From Mytilus edulis (lineage: Eukaryota > Mollusca > Bivalvia > Mytilida > Mytilidae), in assembly GCF_963676685.1 (NCBI RefSeq), contig NC_092355.1, positions 67,401,006 through 67,465,005 on the forward strand: a DNA stretch of 64,000 bases. Reading direction: 5' to 3'. A model generated the notes under the pieces. That model was not told the origin of the DNA and did not search any database. It saw only the letters and a program-made list of their open reading frames with translations. A program made the translations under genes and the position numbers. Of the stretch, positions 43,945 to 57,227 are shown one piece after another. The number at the start of each line of letters is the position of its first letter. The stretch's first letter is position 1.

Positions 43945-44920
43945 AAACATGATTAAATATTGCGGTTAATGCCGTTTTCTCTTTTTTTTTCCCGTAGTTT
44001 TTTTCTAAGAAAAGACAACTCCAGTTACCTTATTAATATTCATGACGTCAGCAATGGACAACCGAGCGTTGAATGTTAGATGTGTTAATAACTTAATAGC
44101 AAATACACTGATGATGTTAAAAGTAGTTCAGTATGATGCCTTTTTTAATATTTAACAGATATTTGATTTCAATTTTTTAAATATACTTAAAGTTTATCAG
44201 ATTTAGCAGTTTTTTTATCGGGGAATTGGCCACGACTTTCGGTAGAAAATAACCAATCAAAAATTAGCTAGGTCGATTAGAAGCTTGCATTCATGAGAAG
44301 ACGAACACTTGTGTGAAATTAACGGACGAAGAAGCACCGATTTTTGTGTTCATCGGTAAGAGAGTAGTAAATTATAGTTTGTGAGAACGTTTTCACCAAC
44401 TGTGCAAACATCTGTAATTTCGAAGATTTTGGTGTTTGAAAGCCAATTTTGCTTGAACCACGAGGTATTTTTTACAGACCTCGTGGCTTGTCTACATAAA
44501 TCGAAATTAAAGCCAGAAGAGTGACTGCTCGTTAAATAACAAAGATAGATTACATCTTAAAAATGGTTTTAGGAGGTACATGCAGGAAGATATGAACTAG
44601 ATGCGAGTTCCTTCTTTGGTCGGTCTTTATGATTTTTTTTAAATTGTCAAGAAATGTATAAATTTGAGACTCGAGTTCTGCGAGGCTTGCAGTTTATTTT
44701 GCAAGCTGGTAAAACACAAAGGCCTTTAGTTTCTTATTGCAAGTAATTTGACACTGTATGAAACAATTGATAAAAGCATTTCATTTAGAAATGTTGTGCC
44801 CTTAATTATCTGATTATAACATTTTTGTGGTGCTTGCCAATGTAAGACAAGATTCAGTGTTGGAAAGAGAGTTGGCTCATGCTATTTTTGCAATTATATC
44901 AAGTCTGTATTATTTCTTTA
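43945..44920. other. Intergenic stretch, possible untranslated exon not supported
   Basis: It contains catgacgtcagcaatgg near 44040 and a donor-like catcg|gtaagag near 44354, but no open frame. No repeat identified. Confidence 0.3.
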
Positions 44921-44994
44921 AGGTACATGTACAGACTCCCCTTATGACAAATAACGCAAGATTGGCAAAAATGCTGATTTCGCTATACTGTGGC

Positions 44995-45090
44995 TGTTGA
45001 ACCGTAGCTCTTCGGTCCTTATGTTATTTTTTGACTATTTGTGGACTATAGTATAGATGGTCCGCAAATAGTAAAGAGCTACGGTTCCGC
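44995..45090. repeat. Long imperfect hairpin
   Basis: gaaccgtagctctt (44999-45012) pairs with aagagctacggttc (45074-45087). Within it, tgactatttgtggac (45032-45046) pairs with gtccgcaaatagta (45060-45073), leaving a loop of about 13 nt and a one-sided bulge of about 20 nt. No coding content. Confidence 0.65.
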
Positions 45091-45099
45091 AGCTAATTT

Positions 45100-45995
45100 G
45101 CTATAGCTTATTGAACATACATTATGGGAGGTGAAATGCTGCATTTTTTTTCTGGTAAAGGGATTAGTCCAAATAGCTATAAAGTCTTCAAGTGAAAAAA
45201 GTAATCTTTTTATAACGTCTTTAAACCCTTAAAGGCTATATTAATTTTTTTGTCACGGAAAAAAAGAAATAGCCTTTCAAGATGTATAATTTCTCACGTT
45301 TCGTAGTATAGGCAGAAATTATTGTATATACGGTACTAGAATAGAAGTTTTATAAGTTAACGTCACTAGGTATAAGACACGTGACTTACTTTATAGCGGA
45401 AATTTTTTCCCTGATATTACCACTTTCTAGCCCGCTGCAGACAGTGCTACATTCAAGTTCCATTAATATTATGAATATATATTTTGATGCATGCATTTAT
45501 ATCCCTTGCAGAAATAAATCCTGACATTTTTTTAACCAGGAAATCTCAAGATTATCCTGGGAAATCCTGAAAAATCCTGTAAAGCATTTAGCCCTTTTTA
45601 GGTAAAAAGTTGATGGGAAAATTTCAGGAAATGTCAAGACTTTCAATTCAAGCAGCTTTAAACTAGGGTATTCTCAGGATATCTCAAGACTTTCAAAAAT
45701 AAATATAATATAGACCAGGATATGTGAGGACTTTTCCTTCAACATTCATCCTACTTTCATAAACTTTACACTTTCTTTCTATATGAATAAACCGAAATAA
45801 AGTCCTTGATGATTCCTGGTATTGGGACTTAAGAAATAATATAATCTGTATCACAAATTCAAATAAAAAAATCTTTGGGACTGAAATTAACTGTTGTTTG
45901 TTAAAGTAAATAAGTTTTTTTTTGGAAAGGATTTGTGAAGGGCGATAGAATAGGGGAAGAAACAAAAATTATTTTGTCAAACATTTTTAAATTAC
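45100..45995. other. Intergenic stretch with loose caagactttc/tctcaaga words
   Basis: Around 45535-45725 the words aggaaatctcaagatt, aaatgtcaagactttc and gatatctcaagactttc recur irregularly. No gene seen. Confidence 0.4.
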
Positions 45996-46254
45996 ACAAA
46001 TTATGGTGTTAATTAAAAATATTAAACATATTTTGACAGTTAAATTATTTACACAGTTACTGCTGATCTCCCTGTTCAGGAAGCATAACGAGTTTCAGTT
46101 GGACAGTATTTCAAAGTCAGCGATTTTTGCGATAAAAACAGCAGTGTGTCCAAGAAACACCCAAGCTTGTCTGGCAAAGTCAAGGATTACTCTGACGTCT
46201 AATGGTAGTTTTGCAAGACAGGACCACAAGCTAGGGCCGTAGGTCCAGCTTGTC

Positions 46255-46410
46255 CAGAGGCGGATATAGGGGGATCCCAGGGGGCCCGGGCCCCCATTTC
46301 TGGAAAAAAAATTGTTGATTACATAGGGAATCACTGAGGCCTGACCGAAGCGGCCCCATCTTAGGCAGTCAGTGGGCCCCCACTTATAAAAAATTCTAGA
46401 TCCGCCACTG
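46255..46410. mobile_element. Short G/C-rich-ended DNA element (156 bp)
   Basis: Starts cagaggcggatatagggggat and ends ttctagatccgccactg in outline, an imperfect inverted pair. The interior has the palindromic cccgggccc and agtgggccccc. Same terminal family as 11723-12195 and 32169-32334. No clear target duplication. Confidence 0.62.
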
Positions 46411-46539
46411 AATTCTGTACTTCAGAGTAATCTTGGACTAAGCCTAAGTAGGTTAAGATCATAATTTAAATGACACATCAATAATAAATCACAATCCGAA
46501 CAATTTTGGAAGTGTTGTAATACACATAATTTTGTCATT

Positions 46540-46686
46540 GCCGGATATGTGATTGGTTGTATTTATCATACAGCTAAATTTTATCTTCATTATATGTTTA
46601 TGTGTCAAGAATCAGAGTTGTAACTTGTCATTATGTCCCGTTAGGGGTCCTTAATTGGAAAATAAAGAACTTTGAACTTTGAACTT
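46540..46686 (+). repeat. Probable LINE 3' tail
   Basis: cattatgtcccgttaggggt, ccttaattggaaaataaag and a terminal short repeat aactttgaactttgaactt look like the 3' end of a non-LTR retrotransposon with a short tandem tail. The attribution is from general pattern recall. Confidence 0.45.
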
Positions 46687-46924
46687 AAAGTGCCGGTGGT
46701 ACATTTTTTTTGTAACTGGTATCTTTTGACTCTTCCTTTCCCTACAGATGTAAATTCTGATTTTCTCCAAGTGTATATATGTGCCTTTCTATTAATTGTC
46801 GTCCGACATATAAATAACTTAGAAAAATATCAAATCAATGATAGATTTCTCAACGTATGTAAAATGTAAACAAATTTTGACCTCGTGGTGTTTTGTCGTT
46901 TCTTGGGTTTTTTTTAGAAAGATT

Positions 46925-47090
46925 AGGCCGCTTGTTTTCCTGTTTTAATGGGTTTAAACAAGTCTTTTTGGGAATCCTTTATAGCTTGCTGTTCGGTGTG
47001 AAGGCCATACTTTGATCGCTTTACTTTTACAAATTGTGAACAGGATGGAGAGTTGTCACATTGGGGCTCATACCACATCTTCTTATGTAT
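46925..47090 (-). repeat. R1-related dispersed repeat (variant as at 6250)
   Basis: cctttatagcttgctgttcg, gtgtgaaggccatactttga and ggatggagagttgtcacatt. Confidence 0.68.
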
Positions 47091-47360
47091 TATGCATCTA
47101 ATAAAGTATAATAATGCATCTAAGACTAGATTATCAATCAGTTCCATTCAAACAGTCAATATATTTAAAGAAAAGGAATCACAAACAATCAGAGAAAAAC
47201 ATGGCATAGCCAAAATACATGTATCGACAGATTGTAAAGCCATGAATGTAAATATATATATATAACCATGATATTAAATTTGTTTATAAGTTACCCATGT
47301 TACTGAAAACAGAATCAATAGGCATACAAATATAAACAATATTCAGAGATATAATTACAG

Positions 47361-47615
47361 CGTTGAATTGGAATTATTTATGAATAAGTTTTGCTTAATG
47401 ATCAATAAATTTAAGTATCTTTTTAAATTTCCGGGCTCGGTAAAGCATCTCTGTAAAAATGAGGATGTGCTATCCTGTTTGAAATAAGAGATACACTTAT
47501 AGTGTTGAATTGGTATCTATTAAGAATAAGTGTATCTTAAGTTTTTCTAAATTTCTGGGCTCGGTAAAAAACTTCTCCGTAAAAATGAGGGTGTGCTATC
47601 CCTTTTGAAATAAGT
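47361..47615 (+). repeat. Imperfect tandem duplication (about 128-bp unit, two copies)
   Basis: gttgaattgg..tat, then aaatttccgggctcggtaaa and aaaaatgaggatgtgctatc (copy 1) recur as gttgaattggtatc, aaatttctgggctcggtaaa and aaaaatgagggtgtgctatc (copy 2). Not coding. Confidence 0.75.
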
Positions 47616-47879
47616 TTTATACAGCTACAACTAAACTTCGATAACCAAATCTGTATATCTATTGACATGAATTAACATTGATATTTGCAGCCACTGGATC
47701 GATGACACTGATGGTTTTTATTCCCCTATGGTATCAGCACCCAAGTAGTCGATCAACACTGATGAATTCGCGCATATTCAAAATTTCAATCCTGGTTTCT
47801 ATGATGAGTTTATTTGGTATCGAATCAAGCATCGAATCGAGAATATATTGTCCATAACTAGAAACGCACAACAAAAGTA

Positions 47880-48060
47880 CCAAGGAAAGGGGAATTATCA
47901 ATATGGAAAAATAAAGGCAACAGTAGAATACCTCAGTTCAAAAGTTATAAATCGATTGCGAGAAAACAAATACAAAGGAAACACACTTTAGGTGGAAAAC
48001 AACGAAGCAAAGCAAACACTGAAGCGCAACAAATCAAAAAACAAATCAACATCCATAGAA
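47880..48060 (+). repeat. Dispersed repeat of a further type
   Basis: aggggaattatcaatatgga, aataaaggcaacagtagaat and gttcaaaagttataaatcg. I recall ggcaacagtagtatacc..ttcaaa as part of a common mussel repeat. Only one copy lies in this window. Confidence 0.4.
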
Positions 48061-48064
48061 AAGA

Positions 48065-50070
48065 TTTATTTGATTACATCTGCCATATTCTTGATATTGT
48101 ATATGACATTTTAAGAAAGAAAAAAAAAGATTGTGTGGCCAGCCAAAACCTCGTGCTTTATGACAGTGTTAAATATAATTTTTAAATGACAACATTGCAT
48201 AACGGAAATACAGTAGAAATAAATGCAATAACACACAGGACAGAGAAATACACCAGTAAATAATATGATAGTACATTTCGGCATGTAAACCACAGAATAA
48301 CAATGAATAACTAAAATTAATTTAAGACAGTACACAACAGCATGATTGAATTACGAACTGTGCGTCTGTCACGCGACTCTGTCAAAGCTACAAAAAGTGA
48401 CGTCAAAGGTTATTTTCTAAAAAAATGGATATAGATCAAGATAAGGTCTATAATTATGTTATTTGATGTATTTCATAACAATTCCAAGAATATTTATATA
48501 GAATTATGTTAGTGAATCTGCAACTAACTACACTATTTAACTATGTCGGACTTTCTTTTAAATCAAACTGTTCAAAACAAATAAATCCCGTGCATACAGT
48601 TGTTATCAATTAAAATCTTACAAGTGGACTGGGTGATTCATTATCTTTACTTTTACATACAAATAGAAAATAAAAAAGGAAAGAGTACAACTGTAAACGA
48701 TAAGACACAAAATAATATCCGATCAGAATTACATATGAAACTTTGTTACCAAATACATGAACGCTGGATAAAAAAAAAACCGAGACACGTCATATTGCAA
48801 TGCAAATTCCATTCAGAAAAACAGTCATAATCGGGAAAAGGTCTCGTTGGGTACTTAAAAGAACAGACGTAAATGTCAAACAACAATCTAAGTCGTGGTA
48901 AAAATTTCATAAGTTAGTTTAGACACAGACAAATCTAGAAATCAACTAATTCGTCAAGGTGTCCATAGAATTTACGGAGAGTCATTTTAAATAGTCCATC
49001 CTCAAAACAGATTCACTCGTATTGATCAAGATGAGAACGAGAAATTTTAATAAAATAAATAATGTTAGCCTCACATTAAGTGAAATAATGATACATTGAT
49101 TGACGCATTTAGACAATTTGATTAAAGAAAACAAATATTTACGTTGTTTTTATGCAATCTAACCATTACCCTAATCTCATGAGGTAAAGAAACAAGTATG
49201 TATTTAAAAAGAGAGAGAGAGAGAGATTTCGTTTTGATATTTCATCGAAATCTTTCTGAAATTCAAACATAAATTAACATAACATTTATTGGTTTGATAG
49301 TGACTTTCACGATCCCATATGTCTACTTCAACCATTCTTACATTATAATTTGTTTTGCAATCTCATTTTTGTGGTTTTGTTGTAGTATCATTTGTAACTT
49401 TGCATATCATCATGCAGTTAAACTCACCCCGTCAGAATATGTGAAGGAACACGATTCTTTCTTTTTTAAAGTTTATAAAATAAAAACAAACAAATTCAGG
49501 ATTTATTTGTTTATGTCAAAGTTATTGTACTTGTTTGATTCGGCTACATATGTATAGTTTCTTTAAAAAAAGAGACGTTTAATATTATAATTGTATAAAT
49601 TTGTTTAGTTAATAATGTAAATATAGTAAGAATATAGCCATTTCTTTTTATGACCTTTGGAAGAACATTATAATTCTTCAGACATTTAGGACATTGCTTT
49701 GATAATATATTCATCAGAATAAAAAGAAGTGGTATAATTGTTAAAGAGACAACTACCTACCAAAGACCTCATAAGGTATTATCTTAAAGACAGGATTTAA
49801 TTTCTGTTAAAAAAGCTTCATTTTCATTAAAAAAAAAAAAGAGCAACCGGTATTATGACGTAAATAAAATGAAATTATATTTTTTACATTCAGGTCCGAG
49901 CGTTTATCAGAGAGTCAAATAGTAAACAATCATAATCATAACACGTTTGCAAACATCTTAATGCTCCAACTCATATTAATCCTTGTCATAACGATGATTG
50001 ATATGCATTTACATTCTACTTAACACATCTAAACTCAACTATTTAAAGAAAAACACAACACAAACTAATG
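48065..50070. other. Long AT-rich intergenic stretch
   Basis: It contains a (ga)n run at about 49210-49226, a partial R1-like word at 49725-49760 (agaagtggtataattgttaa, then agagacaacta) and several open frames of 60-90 codons without recognisable content. No gene supported. Confidence 0.4.
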
Positions 50071-50077
50071 TTGTTGA

Positions 50078-50480
50078 CTACACAGCTACTTTTGCATAGG
50101 TACTATTTCTGTACTAAAAATGTGTAGTACTGGAAATCTACTTTTAATATTCAGTACTATTGTAATATTTAGGTACCTGTATTCTACAGTACTTTATTTG
50201 TACTTGAAATTTAGGTACTACATATTTTTGGTTACTACCGTTACATTTTCAGCATGTAGTATTTTTTTCTATTTTAAATCTCTTAAAGTTATGATTTACA
50301 AACATGGAACATTTTTTTTCTGTACAAAAATATTTAGTACAAATCAAGTACTGTAAAATACAAGTACCTACATATTACAATTGTTTTAAAGTAAAAAAGT
50401 AGTACTAAATATTAAAAGTAAATTTCCAGTAATGCATTTGTTAGTACAGAAATAGTACCTATGCAAAAGTAGCTGTGTAG
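50078..50480. mobile_element. Foldback element with about 40-bp TIR, palindromic along its length (403 bp)
   Basis: ctacacagctacttttgcat, then aggtactatttctgtactaa (50078-50117) is the inverted match of 50441-50480. Inner parts also pair: tactggaaatctacttttaatatt with aatattaaaagtaaatttccagta, and aggtacctgtattctacagtact with its partner near 50345-50370. The body is built of gtact/agtac words. The open frame at 50120-50356 is a shadow of this. Confidence 0.8.
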
Positions 50481-50489
50481 CTCGAGTAT

Positions 50490-51390
50490 TGCATATTGTG
50501 AGCAACCGATTTAATAAGACAAATGATCAATATAAACATATTATACACTATATATTGTGAATACAATAACACCATTGTTCAATAAAACCAAACTCATGTT
50601 AACCTTTGTATATGAATAACTGAATAACTGAATGTTTCATGGCCGATCAGGAAAAAAACCCATTTAGGAAACCTTTGTGCATCACAGATTTGATATAACG
50701 GGAATATTGGACTGAAATGAAACCGATGATTTAATTGCTGAAATGTTATTGAATGAAAATAATAAATAAGTTAAACATTTAAGTAGAACGTACGTAAAAA
50801 CTTTACCATTAATTAAAACTCTTACCTTTATGCTCATATGATACGTGGATTTGTCTAAAAGTCGGCACAATGTTGCAATTCAAATCGGCATTTAACAGAT
50901 GTAAAATAGCCATAGGGTCATCAACGTCGTCATTGGAATGCACAATACAAGTGGTGTTTTATATTAAAAAAAACAATCAAAAACAATAGAATTATGTGTA
51001 CCTCATCAATATATATAATACATAATACATGGTAACAAAATGATTGTAATAGGGAAATATATATGCATTACCTTTTGTGATTTCTGTTTCAAATACAATT
51101 TACAAAATATATTCAAACCAATGTCTAATTCACCATTTTCTCTATAAAAAAAATGCAGTATCAAAACACAAAAATAATGAAACATTGTTTAGGTATTTTC
51201 GTACGTTTCTACCTGTACAAATATGTATCTGTCCTTCTAAATCAATATATATATTTGACCTTAATTTAAACTTTTCTAGCGCTTATGTAAAATATCGAGA
51301 AATATAATGCCTTTCCATATTTAAAAGAACATAGAGCATGACATGAAAGATTTCTATATTTTTTACGTTTGGATGGCAAGTTTTTCAACA
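50490..51390. other. Intergenic stretch, nothing recognised
   Basis: AT-rich, with a partial R3 word (tctaattcaccattttctct at about 51123). No gene supported. Confidence 0.35.
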
Positions 51391-51394
51391 TACT

Positions 51395-52150
51395 GTCTGC
51401 ATTCCAATGGGAACCAAATGTGTCCCTCTTCTTGCCGACTTAATTTTTTATTAGTATGAGGCTGATTTTGTACATGAACTTCTTAGAAAGAAAAAAAAGA
51501 AGTTAGCAATATCCTTTAATAAAAATTTCCACTATATAAATAATTTTCGCTCACTAAATATAAAATTTGGTGAGTATGCTGAACGAGTCTATCCAATCGA
51601 ATTAGAGATAAAGGATACTACAAATGCAGTTAAATCAGTCGCATATCTTAACTTACATCTAGAAATTGACAATCAGAGTCGGTTTAAAACAAAATTTACG
51701 ACAAAAGAGATGAGTTCAGTTTCCTAAATAATTATCTCCCAATTGATACACTATTCCCGGGCTTGTATTTTCTATCTTGATGTCCTTGATACAGGGTTGC
51801 TGCTCACAAGGAAGCTATGAAACAAAGAGTTCAAAATGGTGGAGTTGAAATCATTCATTCGTTAATTTACGGACGCTATCACGAGTTGGTTGACCGTGAT
51901 TGAATAAACGTTTCATAGATGACATCAGATATGTTCCTTATGTCGAACCTCCTTTTCTTTTTCACGAATGTGACCTACTGAAGTAGATTTTTTAACTGGA
52001 ATTGTAATAACACAGGCTGCACGACGGGTACCAATTTTTGATGGGGTTCGTGTTGCTTAGTCTTTAGTTTTCTATGTTGTGTCTTATGTAATAATATTTT
52101 TTCTGTTTGTCTTTCGTTTAGCCATAGCGTAGTCAGTTTATGTTTGATCT
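51395..52150 (+). mobile_element. Penelope-like RT remnant with lost catalytic Asp pair
   Basis: In nearly one frame: GIPMGTKCVPLLADLIFY, stop, YEADFVHELLRKKKKKLAIS, FNKNFHYINNFRSLNIKFGE and YAERVYPIELEIKDTTNAVK, then SVAYLNLHLEIDN. This is the RT palm of the same family as 21845-22830. The Y-x-D-D site reads Y-I-N-N, so both catalytic Asp are gone. It is followed by the decayed C-terminal and 3' region (gttcgtgttgcttagtcttt). Confidence 0.75.
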
Positions 52151-52628
52151 CTGAGTTTATTTGTCCCTTTGGTATATTTCGCACCTCCTTGTATCTAGAT
52201 ATTTTCTAAGCTGTATATATCTTTCGCCCCTCCTTGTGTCTAGATAATTTTCTGTATCCTATACATTTTCAAATTATAATTGATTTTCCATTTTCTATTT
52301 TACAAGCTATCACTGCAATTAAAAGAATCTACTAAAGTCTGACATTATATAACATGATTAAAACTATAAACATTGATATGAAATATTTTTATTAAAATAA
52401 CTATTTTAAAAGACCATTTTGGTTTCTACTTTGAAAAATTGAAGTAAGTATTATAAATATAATTCAAGGAAGCTTAAGTTTTTTTTTTAATTGATTTTTA
52501 TATTCTTTTGGTTAACCAATAGTCGACTTTCTATCATTTTGTGGGTGTCCTGTAACTTTCTAATTATTTTATTTAAAGATTAATAATTTTCCAAGAGAAA
52601 AGACATGCAGATCAACAAGTCAAGGAAA

Positions 52629-52929
52629 ATGAATCTGAAAATTGTGTTTTTTCATCTTAACTTACTCATTAAAATATATAGCGGAACGACAATCATATCA
52701 GCACATCATAAGCCAGATGCAGATGGCAAATTTGAGGATCAGAACAATGATGAAATAATAGTTTCTATATCAATAGCTGAATGTGATATGAGATGCTCAT
52801 TAAATCCTCGTTGTGTATCTTTTTTCTATAATTCGTTGACAAAACTGTGTATTGTACATTCAAATCCGTTTACTTATACTGTTATAACCAAATCAGGAAC
52901 TGGATGGAGATTTTATGTAACTCGAGATC
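52629..52929 (+). CDS. Lectin copy B exon 1 (signal peptide + PAN/Apple-like)
   Basis: Ends at donor GATC|GTAAGT. Compared with copy A it has one more G in gatggcaaattt, keeping the frame open. The conserved peptide ECDMRCSLNPRCVSFFYNSL is the core of the PAN-like module. Confidence 0.85.
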
Positions 52930-55900
52930 GTAAGTTCATATTAAAAATGTATTTAAAACTACGTATACGCATAATAACACTCATCAAATGAAATTCAATT
53001 ACTTGAAAGAATATTACTCGCATTAAATGTAGTTAACAAAAGTAAAGAAGAAATATTAATTTTTGGTATTATTGATTCAAATAACAGGTGACTCTTTATT
53101 TTCGCTGTTGTAAAATAGTATGATTACAATTTTTTCAGGAACCGGTCGCTGTCCTGATAATTTCTTTCTCTATAGACAGCTTGACTTTTGTTACCAGTTC
53201 ATGCCATCTATCATGGCTGCTTACATTTCTTGTCCGCTTGGTACACTCCAAAGAATTGATACTGAGAAAAAACAGAACTATATAATGAAAATCACAGGTA
53301 AATAAATATAACACGGTATCAATTTCACCAGGAGGAAATCTTATAAATAAACTCATCATAGATACCAGGACTAAACTTTGTATATACGTCAGGCGCACGT
53401 TTCATCTACAAAGGACTCATCAGTGACGCTCGAATCCAAAAAAGTGAAAAAGGGCCAAATAAAGTACGAAGTGGGGGTCAACGATATAATTGTGAAGGAG
53501 AAGATATGTTAACACCTGAGCTTGCATTATCCAATTGAAGTGTAAACATAAACACGTTTGGACACATTCGATATTTAGAATTGGATTGATACATTTTTGC
53601 TTTTAATGACCATTTGGTCCTTAAGGCTTTTTAGTTTCGTACTTTATTTAGTTTATTTAACTATTTTGATTCAGGAGTCACTGGTGAGTCTTTTGTAGAC
53701 GGAACGCGAATCTGGCTTACTAATTTTTAATTCTGGTTTCAATGATGCTTTCATTTGAAAGGTTAAATGTTAATGTCAATATTGGTTAATATTTGATTCC
53801 TTATTCTATTAATTCAGATGTTGTCGTTCATTAAAACACAAGTGTTTTATAATACATATTTTAATGATTTTGTACATAGTAACTGGACACTTTTTTACAT
53901 TGTAATTTCGGGGCCTTTTATAGCTGATTATGCGGTAAGGGCTTAGTTCGTTTTTGAAGGTCATACGGTGACCTATACTTGTTTATTCCCGCGTCATTTT
54001 GGTCTCTTGCGGAAAGTTGTCTCATTGGCAATCATATTACATCTTCTTTTTTATATTGTGGAAAGTAATTTTTGAATGAGTGTCATACAAATCAATACCT
54101 GAAGACTACAAATTATATCACACGAAGTTTGAAAATGTTTTTTTTATATATTTATTCGTTCGGCAAAATGAATTTTTTGTCCATAATGCTCTTTAGCTTC
54201 GTACTTTATTTTGTCTTTTTACCATTTTGTTAATCGAGCGTCACTGATGAGTCTTTTGTAGATAAAACGTGCGTCTGGCGTAAATATAGAATTTCAATCC
54301 TGGTATATATGATAAGTTTAATTTACAGTGATTAAGATAATAGCACAATGTTTACTGCTGTACCCCTATTTTGACATTTATACCTATTATGTCTGTTTGG
54401 TTTATTTCATACATCATTGTAGATATAATTGAATTTTTTCGAATTTCATACAAGTAATGGGTTTAACTAGCTATTGTACCAGGTTCAAAAAAGAAGGGCA
54501 AACGATACTAGAGGGACAGCAAAACTCATTATTCTAAAATTAACTGACAATATTATAGCTGAAAAGAAAAAGACGAAGACAAACAGACAAATAATTGTAC
54601 ACAGGACACAACGTCGAAAACTAAAGACAAATCAACATAAACCCTACAAAACCTGAGGGTGACCTCAGATGCTCCGGAAAGCTAAGCAGATCCTACTCCT
54701 CATCTGACACCCGTCATGTTACTCAGGCTATTACAAACCCAATAAATAGTTATTTTCGGTAGGTTATATTCGCGAAAAGGGAACGGAATTGTACTAACAA
54801 AATAAGGAACATATTCGATATCTTCTGTAAAACGGATATTCCATTACGGTCAACCAATTCGAGAAGGCGTCCGTAAAACTTACGATGGGATGATTCAACA
54901 TTACCTATTGGAACTCTTGGTTTAATTGCTTCCTTGAGAGCACCAACCCTCTTTCAAGTAGATCATGGTTGGAAATCTACCATTTTATAAATAAGAAAGT
55001 GCCTTTACAAAGTCATGAATATTACAGTTGTTATCCATTTGTTTTATGTGTTTGATCGTCTGATTTTGCCATTTATTAAGGGACTTGCTGATTTGTATTT
55101 TACTCGGCGTTCATTATTTTTGTGATTTTACTGTTTGTTATATAATGTTTAGGTCAGTTGAAGCAATACCATTTTTGTTTCTTTTGATGTGATATTTCTA
55201 ACAGTGTTCTTTCATAGTGTTGTATTTACTTCAAACAAATTTCATAATTATATTTTCAACTGAAAAGGCCAATTTCCAAAACTTTCAAAATATTAAAATG
55301 AGAAACCAAATTATGCTTTTTTTCGAATCAATGTAATTTGTTTAAATTTCCATTACAGCTAAGGAATTATGAAGTCCTATATACAAACACAACTGGCATT
55401 TTTTGTTAAAAAAAAACCTGTGTGAGCTAAAGGGCATTGACTATTCAATCCTGTATATAGCCGTTAAGAAATAGATCTTGTCCATTACTTGATTAGTTTG
55501 TAAGAAATGAATTTAAAACGAAACACCAAAAAAAATATGTTTAAGGGGATACATCAATAGTATGCTTTAAAATCAAATTAAGTTACAAGCAAATTGAAAA
55601 AAAAGAAGAATCGCGTGTGGAGAAGCTGGTAATGAAATAAATTATGCTTGGAGATTATGTCCAATAAACAGAAACAGGAAAAAAGCATGATATTTTTTCA
55701 ATGACAATACATTAAAATATATACGAAAAAAATAAGCTTTATCAAACATAAAAGATATTTTCAGTAGCGATGATGAATTGAGATATGCAAAATTTGAAAT
55801 GGCAAACCTGTTAAAAAACATGAACCTTATGCCTAAAAAATTGGAATAAATGTGTAATTATCAATGCTTTTGGAAAAAGACTTTCATGAGTATTTAAGAA

Positions 55901-57180
55901 TCAAAAATTCATTCTGATCTACTATAATTGCAATAATTAATGATAAATCAGGTTAAAATTGTTACATAGCAAGTAGTGGATATGTGCAGTTATATGTTTA
56001 TTGTATATTGTATCAAGACGGTAAAAAAAAAACCATTATAAGCAGAGGTTTAAATGTATTGGTATAATAATAAAAAAAATCGGTTTTGTGTAATAAAGTT
56101 AAAATCAAATTAATATTTGGCTTGTTTATGTCCCTTTACTCAGGAATAAATTACCTAAACTGTTTTTTGCAAAATCTTAAGGAAATGTTGGTCCTCAATA
56201 CTCTTCAACTTCTGGTTTTTTTTTTTTTTTTTTTTTGTTGGTAATATTCATTTGCCATGGCTTTGTACTTATAAATCATTTTGTTGTTTGAAATATCTTT
56301 AATATTTGCTTTGTCCGTGTGATCTTTTGTATTTCTTTGATACATATGACTTGGCTCTGTTCTTAAACACCTTGCTAATGTGTTATTGTTCTTTTTAAAA
56401 AAAATGTATACTGGTCTTTCATATTTGCTAATGCTTTGCCTATATGCCTTTTTGTGTTTCTTTATACTTTCCGTTTTGAATTTTCTGTGGAGTTCAGTGT
56501 TTTTGTGATTTTACTTTTTTCGTATTTTATTTGGCCTGTTACATTTTTTTATTCGAGTGTCACTGATAAGTAATTTGTAGACGAAACGCGCATCTGGCGC
56601 AAATATAAAATTGCAACCCTGGTATCTCTGTTGAGTTTATTCTAACAAAATGGTGTCATTGCAATGCGTAGTGTCATCTCAATGTAAATTTGTATAATAT
56701 AAATAAAATGTCACACATTATGAGTTATTTCGTTCAAATGTGACTAAGCTTAGTTAACTAATTTCTCCTGGTTTGATTATAGAAAAGGATGCCAAAGAGT
56801 TTTTATTTGTTACAAAAAAAATATTAAATGTATCATGTTTGTTTTGTAATGAATAAATCAGGACCCTGATGTTCAGTGATTGCCGTGTCTTGATGTGGTT
56901 CAGAAGTCTTTTTTGTTTCTCGTTTCTGTTTTTTTTTAACTAAAGTAAGAACGTTGGTTTTGCTGTTTGAATCGTTTGATACTAGTCATTTTGTGGCAAT
57001 TTCTTTTGCCGTTTTGGTTTTTTCAAGACCGTACTTTTACCTATACTGGTTTACTTGTAAATCACAAATTCTGACTTGGATGGGTAGTTGTCTCATTGGC
57101 ACTTCTAACACATCTACTTATATCTATTTACAATACACCTTAAGGATAAACTGGCTTGTTCACACAGCATATATTCTTAT

Positions 57181-57227
<47 letters not shown>

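Noticed and set aside
44320..44360. Possible first exon with donor catcg|gtaagag and a nearby tgacgtca-like site
   Set aside because: There is no open frame or downstream exon to connect, and single donor-like sites are frequent by chance.
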